This document shows positions 1-7,312 of a DNA stretch of 64,000 bases, in pieces. Under the pieces are notes generated by a model that saw only the letters and a program-made list of their open reading frames with translations, did not search any database and was not told where the DNA came from. The DNA lies in contig JAJONO010000023.1 in the NCBI GenBank assembly GCA_021323535.1, positions 38,046 through 102,045 on the forward strand. The letters are read 5' to 3'. Numbering within the stretch: the stretch's first letter is position 1; each line of letters begins with the position of its first letter. The DNA is from Bacteroidota bacterium. Its GTDB lineage: Bacteria; Bacteroidota; Bacteroidia; B-17B0; Aurantibacillaceae. Position numbers and translations under genes: made by a program.

Positions 1-2120
1 TGGAACAGGCATTAACACCTGTGCAGGTAAAAGGTTTGCTCACGAAAGCGAGTTTTGATAAATTTTATAATCTTAACCGGGAAGCCGGAAAAATTGAAGG
101 CGAGAGAATTGTTTATCATACTCAGAAAATTAAAAAATTATATAAGGATCTTCTTCGTGTTAACGCCGCGTACATCATTTCAAAACAGCAGGACCGTCTT
201 AATAAAATGATACAGCGTTCTGAAATGTCGATGGCCGGTAAAACAAATGCAGAGAAAGAAGAAAAACGTTCGTTGGTAGAAGGACGAAAAATCCTGGAGA
301 ATGAATTCGGAAAAACCATTCGTTTTAAATCTATACGTGATCTGGCTACTTCGGAGTCTGGGCAGATTATCCGTGAACTGAAACCGGTTTGGCTGATGAG
401 TCCGCTCAGTGTTTCGGATACGCTTCCTTTAAAAACAGATTATTTTGATGTAGTTATCTTCGATGAGGCCAGCCAGATTACTTTAGAAGAAGGAATTCCA
501 CCGGTTTACCGCGCGTCGCAGGCCATTATTGTGGGCGACGAAATGCAGATGCCTCCGAGTAATTTCTTCAGCAGCACATCTGCCGATCCGGATGATCTTT
601 GGGAAGAAGATGAAGAAGAATCAAAGTTATTGTCTCTTGATGCGGATAGTTTCCTGACACAAGGCGCACGAAAATTTCCTTCGGTGATGCTAGGCTGGCA
701 CTATAGAAGTAAACACGAATCGCTTATTGGTTTTTCGAATGCTTCGTTCTATAAAAATGAATTACTAACCATTCCGGACGCACAGGACAATCATCGTGAA
801 CTGAAAGAGATCGTCGCTGAAAAAATGGAGAACGCTATTGAAAACGCGTCGTTGCTTCTTGATCGTCCTATCAGTTATCATTTTCTCAAACATGGGGTTT
901 ACGAAAGCAGGAGTAATTCTGCCGAAGCGGATTATATTGCCGAACTCATTCGCAATTTATTGTTTCGCAAAAACGGCTTGAGCATTGGCGTGGTTGCTTT
1001 TTCGATGGAACAACAGGGAGAAATTGAGAACGCCGTGCAACGTTTATGCAATAGCGACAAAGAATTTGAAAAGATCATGGAAGAAGAATACAAGAGAATT
1101 GAAGACAATCAGTTCGTTGGTATTTTCTTTAAGAATCTTGAAAATGTTCAGGGCGACGAGCGTGATATCATTATCATGAGCACCTGTTACGGTTACGATC
1201 CTAAAGGAAAAATGATCATGAATTTTGGCCCTATTAACCGTCGCGGCGGAGAAAAACGGCTCAATGTAATTTTCTCGCGAGCCAAGAAACACATGTGTGT
1301 GGTGAGCTCGATCAAATACACCGATATTAAAAACGAGTACAACGAAGGCGCGAATTATTTCAGAAAATATTTACAGTATGCTGCACACGCCAGCAAAGGC
1401 GATATGGAAATGGCATCGATGGTGCTGCAGTCTGTTATATCGGATGAAAACAGAACTTCAAATGATCTGTATCAAAGCGAAGTCATCAACCAGTTGAGCG
1501 AAGCTTTAATAGAAAAAGGGTTCTTCACAAAAACACTTGTTGGCCAATCGCATTTTAAATGTCATATCGGTATCAAACAAAACCAAAGCGATACTTCTTA
1601 CGTAGCTGGTATTTTAGTGGATGATCTGCTGCATTACACGAATAATGATTTACTGGAACAATATTTATTTAAACCTGATCTCTTACGTTACAGCGGTTGG
1701 AAAGTGGCGCAGGTATTCGCGAAGGACTGGTATGAAGACAGGGAAAAAGTGCTGAATAAAATACTGGCTGTGATCAACAATACCGAAGAGCCTGAAATTG
1801 TTCATGAAGCTCCTGACGAAGAAGCTCAGATGCATGAACCTGAAAAAACTGAAGAAAGCAATCAGCCTGTTGCCGAAGAAAAGGAACCTGTTGTTGAGAA
1901 AAATTCTATAGAGACAGTGCGTTTAATAAGCACTGAAAATAACAGCCATAAATTCTGGGAGGCTTTTGTAGAGGAGAATAACCTGGTAATCACTTACGGA
2001 AAAGTAAATACAAAAGGGCAAAAGATCATTAAACCTTTTGACACCAAAGAACAGGCTGAGACAGAGAAACAAAAACTGGTGAGGCAGAAGCTGGGCAAGG
2101 GGTATAAGGAGGATAGATAG
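1..2120 (+). CDS. SF1 helicase with endonuclease-like and WGR C-terminal domains (5'-truncated by window)
   Basis: The frame is open to the first base, so only the C-terminal ~705 residues are present; the Walker A half lies outside. Counting from the GTG at 21, visible helicase motifs are DEAS (148-151, motif II), GDEMQMPPS (172-180, motif III), WHYRSKHESL (226-235), NVQGDERD (375-382, motif V) and RLNVIFSRAKKH (413-424, motif VI), typical of Upf1/DUF4011-like SF1 helicases. Residues ~485-585 align by eye with the Vsr/MTES_1575-type endonuclease domain that usually follows, but FKCHIGI and GILVDD stand where FRIDLAV and GIECDG are expected, so the catalytic acids look lost. Residues 633-699 form a WGR domain (ITYGKVNTKGQ, KLGKGYKE). 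An acidic linker (590-630) joins the two. Proteins of this build are linked to DNA repair or defence; the role here is inferred. Confidence 0.85.
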   Translation, partial: EQALTPVQVKGLLTKASFDKFYNLNREAGKIEGERIVYHTQKIKKLYKDLLRVNAAYIISKQQDRLNKMIQRSEMSMAGKTNAEKEEKRSLVEGRKILENEFGKTIRFKSIRDLATSESGQIIRELKPVWLMSPLSVSDTLPLKTDYFDVVIFDEASQITLEEGIPPVYRASQAIIVGDEMQMPPSNFFSSTSADPDDLWEEDEEESKLLSLDADSFLTQGARKFPSVMLGWHYRSKHESLIGFSNASFYKNELLTIPDAQDNHRELKEIVAEKMENAIENASLLLDRPISYHFLKHGVYESRSNSAEADYIAELIRNLLFRKNGLSIGVVAFSMEQQGEIENAVQRLCNSDKEFEKIMEEEYKRIEDNQFVGIFFKNLENVQGDERDIIIMSTCYGYDPKGKMIMNFGPINRRGGEKRLNVIFSRAKKHMCVVSSIKYTDIKNEYNEGANYFRKYLQYAAHASKGDMEMASMVLQSVISDENRTSNDLYQSEVINQLSEALIEKGFFTKTLVGQSHFKCHIGIKQNQSDTSYVAGILVDDLLHYTNNDLLEQYLFKPDLLRYSGWKVAQVFAKDWYEDREKVLNKILAVINNTEEPEIVHEAPDEEAQMHEPEKTEESNQPVAEEKEPVVEKNSIETVRLISTENNSHKFWEAFVEENNLVITYGKVNTKGQKIIKPFDTKEQAETEKQKLVRQKLGKGYKEDR

Positions 2121-2123
2121 GAT

Positions 2124-2185
2124 AAAAACCACCCTTCGTCCGCCGCAGCGGATCAGGGCAGGCTCCGGACGCAGAGGTTTATTTT
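2124..2185 (+). terminator. Hairpin terminator / interspersed palindrome after the helicase gene
   Basis: A large imperfect hairpin begins four bases after the helicase stop. The arms ATAAAAACC/GGTTTAT and CGTCCG (2137-2142)/CGGACG (2166-2171) pair, and ATTTTTCTG follows. The GC-rich loop (CCGCAGCGGATCAGGGCAGG) looks like the palindromic filler repeats found between genes in this phylum. It probably ends helicase transcription before the VOC gene. Confidence 0.5.
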
Positions 2186-2302
2186 TCTGTGTGGTAAAAA
2201 GTAAACATAGGTTTCTATCTTCGACAGAAATGGAAAGCAACGCTGTGAAACAGGGACTGGAGTCAAGAATACAACTGGAACATTTTTTTACCAAAATTTT
2301 AC

Positions 2303-2800
2303 ATGGAAGAACCAAAGTTTACATTACCTGCACAAACGAGAATAGGTCATGTTCATTTGAAAGTTTCAAATCTCCAGCGTGCGCTTGATTTTTATTGTGA
2401 CAAACTTGGTTTTGAACTCACAACTACTTACGGATCACAAGCTGCTTTTATTTCAGCAGGAGGTTATCACCATCATATAGGATTGAACACCTGGTATAGC
2501 GAGGGACTTGGCTCTGCCCCACAACGCTCAGTTGGATTATTTCATACAGCTATTTTATTTCCCACCCGCAAAGATCTCGCTACAATCTATTACCGTTTAC
2601 TTAAACTGAATTATCCTTTAACCGGAGCAAGTGATCACGGAGTCTCAGAAGCATTGTACCTTAATGACCCTGATGGAAACGGAGTGGAATTATATTGGGA
2701 TCGCCCACAGGATCAATGGCCAAAAAATGACGATGGTTCTTTGAACATGTATACCAATCCTCTGGACCTGAATAACCTTCTTGACGAATTAAATCGGTGA
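2303..2800 (+). CDS. VOC (glyoxalase/extradiol dioxygenase-like) protein
   Basis: This 165-residue protein has the vicinal-oxygen-chelate fold signature of catechol-2,3-dioxygenase/CatE-like proteins. It opens with IGHVHLKVSNLQRALDFY, followed by GF.L and then HHHIGLNTW; a second half has GLFHTAIL and DPDGNGVELYWDRP. Likely metal ligands are the His of GHVHLKV, the His of LFHTAIL and the Glu of GVELYW. The length suits a single VOC unit, roughly half of the two-unit CatE proteins. The ATG at 2303 starts directly before the domain. The substrate cannot be read from the sequence; ring cleavage, glyoxalase or resistance functions all occur in this family. It stands alone between the helicase and a convergent phosphoesterase gene. 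Confidence 0.85.
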   Translation: MEEPKFTLPAQTRIGHVHLKVSNLQRALDFYCDKLGFELTTTYGSQAAFISAGGYHHHIGLNTWYSEGLGSAPQRSVGLFHTAILFPTRKDLATIYYRLLKLNYPLTGASDHGVSEALYLNDPDGNGVELYWDRPQDQWPKNDDGSLNMYTNPLDLNNLLDELNR

Positions 2801-2916
2801 GTTTATACAAAATAAGTTCTTAAAAGAGTGTGTCTAACAGTAAGTAGCTCATTCGTTAACATCAGACTCTATAAAAAGAGTTTATCGAAGTCTTGAGAAA
2901 CCTTGAGCATGCTTAC

Positions 2917-3600
2917 TTAGGCCACATATCCCAGAACATTCAGAACATCGTTTTCCTGAATCTCATTCGCACCACGTCCCAACGACACCTCCGCAAATAC
3001 TTCATATCTCGTCTTCATGTTCCATGGACGACGTAACACCGTGATCTTATCACACATAAATCCTCCTTTAAAATAATAATTGTTGAGATTGGAAATTTTA
3101 TCGAAATCATAATTAGGTACCGAACGGGCGATGGTTAAATGCGGATCAATATCATGAACACGCTGGTTGAACGCGCCTAGAAGAATTTCATTCACCTGCT
3201 TCACAGGTTTGTCGTCCTGAAACTTGAACACAATCGATTTTTTATAGCCGTGATCGTATATATCAAGATTTTTAAGGTCTATCCTGAAACTATCCAGCCC
3301 TTCCAACGCATTTTTAATTTTTGGTACAATGAGCTGCTCATGCATGGCACTCGCAAATTTAAACAGGGAAATATGAGCAATGGACCACAGATCCGACTCG
3401 CTGATGCCAATTTCATAATTGAGAGCGCTTTTCTTTAAGGCAATCTGACGTTTCACGTTTTCATCAGGAGCAATAAGAATAAAATATTCGTAACGTTCGC
3501 GTGAGCGCTTTTCGGTGTTGTCGAAACGACCCGGCTTCCTGGTTAATACATCATCATAACCAAAAAGATTCAACTGAGCATTCATATCCTGTGTTTTCAT
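2917..3600 (-). CDS. 2H phosphoesterase (2'-5' RNA ligase / LigT-like family)
   Basis: The 227-residue protein carries the two histidine motifs of the 2H phosphoesterase superfamily: HIS in WSIAHISLFKF and HLT in DPHLTIARSVPN, about 85 residues apart as usual. The core starts at YEYFILIAPDENV. Family members hydrolyse or form 2'-5' or cyclic phosphodiester bonds in RNA or nucleotides. There is no signal peptide, so it should be cytoplasmic. An extended N-terminus (~30 residues, ending in arginine-rich KRSRER) precedes the fold. The gene is monocistronic on the minus strand with 63 bp to the next minus-strand gene. The exact substrate is unknown. Confidence 0.8.
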   Translation of the reverse strand: MKTQDMNAQLNLFGYDDVLTRKPGRFDNTEKRSRERYEYFILIAPDENVKRQIALKKSALNYEIGISESDLWSIAHISLFKFASAMHEQLIVPKIKNALEGLDSFRIDLKNLDIYDHGYKKSIVFKFQDDKPVKQVNEILLGAFNQRVHDIDPHLTIARSVPNYDFDKISNLNNYYFKGGFMCDKITVLRRPWNMKTRYEVFAEVSLGRGANEIQENDVLNVLGYVA

Positions 3601-3663
3601 ATTTCAAAATTACTACAGGATATAGGGAAGTATTGCTACAATTTGTAGAATGCCTTGAAATCG

Positions 3664-4515
3664 TTACCTGGCCTCCTTTACAAGCTTCTTTACATGTGAA
3701 ACTGAGCCTGTTTTGTACCTTAAAAAGTAACAGCCCGAAGGTAGATCGGGATCAAAACCGATCTTCATTTTCTTGTCCTTTACCTCCACATTCATTTTAA
3801 CTTCTCTTCCCAACAGGTCAGACATCATAATATCCGAAACATCAGCCTCGTTCAGCTCAATGTAAATTGCATTACTTATCGGATTAGGGTAAATCCTGGG
3901 ATAATCTTTACGCCCTTCCCTCAATCCGGTAGTGATCTGTGATGAAGAATATTCTTTGATAAGACAGGTATCCTTTGTACTGCATTGCAGTTTTATCCAG
4001 CCATAAGCTGTCATGTTTCCGTTCTGATATTTCACGCCCAGATATTTATCACCGCCAATCCAATCGTTCACATTTTTATTCCCACCGCCAGCTCCGGAAT
4101 GATCGGTAAAGTATAAGGTGGTGTTATCCCATACAGTTCCTGAAGCATTGATTTGCTCACCAGGGTTCAAAGGTTTTGCCACTTTTGTAACATTCCAACC
4201 CGGTCCACCCGGTACAAATACCGAATCCCACCTTCCAAAGCTGATGGATACATTCGGATCGAGGGAAGTTACCTTAATGTAGGCCGCGCTTCCCGAAGAG
4301 CTCACTGCGCCATGCGCCGTAAATTCAAGGTCGTATGAAGGGTTGTTAAAGATACTCACACTATAAGTATCATTGGTATATGGAACAACCACGTAATTTA
4401 TCATCACATCAGGGTTGATGTCCATGTAATTTGCAAGAAATGTTCCTGCGGTATAAACCTGGCTATAAGATCTTGTTAAAAAGGCGATAAAAAACAGGAA
4501 TAAATTTTTTTTCAT
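3664..4515 (-). CDS. Secreted protein with T9SS type A sorting domain
   Basis: The ATG at 4515 (283 aa) gives a signal peptide, MKKNLFLFFIAF...SYS-Q. A TTG six bases upstream is a less likely start. The body (20-200) is beta-rich with no domain I recognise, although KVTSLDPNVSISFGRWDS and ALWIKLQ-like stretches recall jelly-roll folds of secreted Bacteroidota proteins. The last ~75 residues form a type IX secretion C-terminal domain: IYPNPISNAIYIEL, DLLGREV, LPSGCYFLRYKTG, KKLVK. The protein is therefore exported by the Sec system and then by T9SS (machinery encoded at 46-54 kb). Function unknown. Confidence 0.8.
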   Translation of the reverse strand: MKKNLFLFFIAFLTRSYSQVYTAGTFLANYMDINPDVMINYVVVPYTNDTYSVSIFNNPSYDLEFTAHGAVSSSGSAAYIKVTSLDPNVSISFGRWDSVFVPGGPGWNVTKVAKPLNPGEQINASGTVWDNTTLYFTDHSGAGGGNKNVNDWIGGDKYLGVKYQNGNMTAYGWIKLQCSTKDTCLIKEYSSSQITTGLREGRKDYPRIYPNPISNAIYIELNEADVSDIMMSDLLGREVKMNVEVKDKKMKIGFDPDLPSGCYFLRYKTGSVSHVKKLVKEAR

Positions 4516-4600
4516 GAGCAATGTATTTCTGAAACATTGCTAAAAAAACATACCACGGCAATAAGTTTGTTATTACAAGAAGATCGGGAAAAATTTCCTG

Positions 4601-7312
4601 CTAAGAAGTGATTTCGTGAATGAAAAGCTTCCCTTGGTTAGAAAGTGTGGCAAAGGAATTTCTTTTTACCCGAAGCACATCAATGATATCGACATCTGTT
4701 TCCACAACACAAATTGGCTCCGGCTGATCGTTCTGAATATCAAAAACAGTGATCTTCCTGAGTTCAACAGTCAAAAACTTATTATCGGGAATATGTTTTA
4801 TCATTACCAGTTTTTGCCCCCCTTCACCGAAATAATGGCTATTAGCTTTAATATCTTGTGAATCGGCCCTGTAAAGTAAGCAGCCAAATTCGGTTGACGC
4901 CATAAAACGTAAAGCGGCGTGATGATCCTGCAATTCCAGTTTGTTGATCACGGCTCCCGCGTAAAAATCCTGTACGAGCCCTGTTTCATCTATCCTGAAA
5001 AGAAGATCGGCGCATTTGAAAAAAATGAATTCTCTACGGTAGAGCAATTCCAACTCAATAGAACTAAATACGAATTCAGAAGCGGTTTCACTTGAGAAAC
5101 GACAATCCACAATATTGATAAGACTTCCGCTGAACGAGTAATTATGCAGGGAAACTGTTCTGTCATCTCTGCAAAGAAATGTGATCCGGTCCCTTCCGGT
5201 AATTACCGCGCCCATTGAACTTTCGGGTATCCAGTTAGGAAATTCGACAATGATATGATGCGAAAATTCGCGGGTAACATCAAATAATTTTTTCGCGTGA
5301 GAAGTATTTCTCTTCGAACACACAAAAACGCGGTGGGTAAAAAATGTGTCGGTCACCACATCCTGCAGATAGAATAATTCGTCGGTCATAGCCGAATGTT
5401 CTACATAACCGTTCCAGTTTCCTCTCGCGAAACATATCTGCCGTCCTTTATAACCAAAAGCCAGGAACTCGTCGCGAATGTTTATAACCTTGATCCAGTT
5501 AGTACCCTCCGGCAATTTTATTTCCGATACCGGCTGATTGTATTTTGTAATTTCTTTCGCGCTGCTCAGGTAACGGTTAAAATCAGAAGGAAGAAAACGA
5601 TCATCTGGTACAAAACTTTTTAGTTTATACAGGGCCGAAGAATTTCCCTTCATTACCTGTTCGCCTACAAGTGAGTACGCCATTTCTTTAGTGGCCGCCC
5701 TCATTTCTTCATTTTCTTTTTTGTCGGCAATTCCCGCAAGTACATTTAAAAAGCTTGACCGTTTTGAGGAAGGTGTTTTGTTGTTATAAACATTATTGAT
5801 ATGCGCCACAAGATCGGCTTCGTCTTTCTGCAGTTTATCAAAGTATTTAGTGAGGCAGGCTTCCCTGTTGGAAGAATTTTCCCATCCTTCCAGTAATGTT
5901 GCCGTAGCTCTTTCGTGTTCTTTCTTTTTTTCTTCCTGCAAGCGGGCCGCCTCAATATAATCCTGCGCCGTTAAGGCATTCTCAACACATTTTTCATAAT
6001 AGATATTTGCATTGTCCGATCGCTCGAGCAAAACATAAAGATCGCCCACTTTTTCATTACGGTTGAGCTCAATGTAAAGATCAATGGCTTCGTTGTACAA
6101 ACCTCCCGACTCGAGACACTCCGCCGCGGCACCTTTATTGTTGAGATGATCTTTATAAACGGTCGCTGCCTCGCGGTACATTTTCCCTCTCTTCAAAACA
6201 TCGGCAGCAGAATGAAAATCATTGAGCAAGTGCGCATAGATGTAGGCAGCCTTTTTATAATTCTCGTTTTCAATTTCAGTTTGCGCCGCTTTAATATATT
6301 TTGTACGAAGATCGTTGTAAAATTTACTAAGGTCCCAGCCATCTACTTTATCACCACCTCCCAATTTACCTAAATTAAAACTGGTATCGTTCCTGGTAAG
6401 TTTCGCCGATGGTGGCGCCTCTCCCCTGTTGAAATAATTACTTCCAAGAGGAATAGCATATTGAAGCGCTTCATCTGAATTTTTATCAAACATATCAAGA
6501 AGGCGTTTCAGTTCCGACTCACGTTTTTTCTCGAGGTCCTCGATCTTGTTGTCCATCCACTTGCTGAACTTATCCATAAGTCCTTCTTCCTCTTTTCCTG
6601 AGCCTCCACCCGAATCTCCACCTGCCCCTCCCGATCCGGCTTTCGATCCTGCTCCAAGTTTACCAATGCCTTCGGTAAGATTTTTTAATCCTTTTAATCC
6701 GGCCAGACTTATATCGTCTTTCAATTTTTCAAGACCACTTCTTTCTTTTTCTTTAAGATCATCAATGGACTTTGTGCCAACATCTTCTTTTAATGATTCT
6801 ATCAATTGTTCTGGCGGCGGCTCTTCTACATGGATACGATTCAACGGAAGAAAAACAGGTTTTACATCGGGAACATCGAGACATCTGGTTTCCATTGGTG
6901 GTTCCAGGGTAATAAGATCGTCTACCGTTTTTCTATCCTGCTGTTCATAACCGATCAAACCTATCGAAGGATGAAACACCATCACATCAAATAAAATAAG
7001 TTGCTTCAATTCATCAGTACTTGTTTCAGGAAACAGGGTTGAATGAAGCGGAATAAACAATTTTTCGCCTACACATCTGTAAGGAAATTTTACTGTTTCC
7101 CTTCTGCATTTTGGTTTTTCATGAAACATTACAAATAATCCGGCGGGAGAAACAGAATCTAATCCTTTAGGAACAACGTAACAGGAAATATGTTCATACG
7201 ACACTTCATAACGGTCGAGTTCTCTTAACCATTCCGCAGGATCGGTTCCCCTGATAAACGCGCCGTTTATAAGGAAATTGGATTGTTCGATATGTCGTAA
7301 ACTGAGTTCCAC
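4601..7312 (-). CDS. bpX-type protein: N-terminal beta domain, helical TPR-like repeats, C-terminal beta-propeller
   Basis: This is the last gene of the MoxR-vWA operon (903 aa). The GTG start at 7312 directly follows the TAA of the upstream gene. Visible order: a beta-rich N-terminal domain (1-~165); a charged helix; a Gly/Ser linker (221-240); a helical segment (KIEDLEKKRESELKRLLD, 256-273) leading into DEALQYAIPL; TPR/HEAT-like helical repeats (~335-475, e.g. YKKAAYIYAHLL, YREAATVYKDHL, YNEAIDLYIEL); and a region (~590-903) of short beta strands with repeated aromatic-rich blades, read as a beta-propeller. This matches the large propeller subunit of MoxR-vWA-bpX ternary systems; the exact bpX subtype is not assigned. 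It is probably cytosolic, with no signal or membrane segment. It is likely the recognition or scaffold component (inference). Confidence 0.6.
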   Translation of the reverse strand: MELSLRHIEQSNFLINGAFIRGTDPAEWLRELDRYEVSYEHISCYVVPKGLDSVSPAGLFVMFHEKPKCRRETVKFPYRCVGEKLFIPLHSTLFPETSTDELKQLILFDVMVFHPSIGLIGYEQQDRKTVDDLITLEPPMETRCLDVPDVKPVFLPLNRIHVEEPPPEQLIESLKEDVGTKSIDDLKEKERSGLEKLKDDISLAGLKGLKNLTEGIGKLGAGSKAGSGGAGGDSGGGSGKEEEGLMDKFSKWMDNKIEDLEKKRESELKRLLDMFDKNSDEALQYAIPLGSNYFNRGEAPPSAKLTRNDTSFNLGKLGGGDKVDGWDLSKFYNDLRTKYIKAAQTEIENENYKKAAYIYAHLLNDFHSAADVLKRGKMYREAATVYKDHLNNKGAAAECLESGGLYNEAIDLYIELNRNEKVGDLYVLLERSDNANIYYEKCVENALTAQDYIEAARLQEEKKKEHERATATLLEGWENSSNREACLTKYFDKLQKDEADLVAHINNVYNNKTPSSKRSSFLNVLAGIADKKENEEMRAATKEMAYSLVGEQVMKGNSSALYKLKSFVPDDRFLPSDFNRYLSSAKEITKYNQPVSEIKLPEGTNWIKVINIRDEFLAFGYKGRQICFARGNWNGYVEHSAMTDELFYLQDVVTDTFFTHRVFVCSKRNTSHAKKLFDVTREFSHHIIVEFPNWIPESSMGAVITGRDRITFLCRDDRTVSLHNYSFSGSLINIVDCRFSSETASEFVFSSIELELLYRREFIFFKCADLLFRIDETGLVQDFYAGAVINKLELQDHHAALRFMASTEFGCLLYRADSQDIKANSHYFGEGGQKLVMIKHIPDNKFLTVELRKITVFDIQNDQPEPICVVETDVDIIDVLRVKRNSFATLSNQGKLFIHEITS

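Noticed and set aside
6546..6950. Plus-strand open frame of 134 codons rich in Ser and Pro
   Set aside because: It is the antisense of the Gly/Ser linker region of the bpX propeller gene; no start context, domain or spacing supports it.
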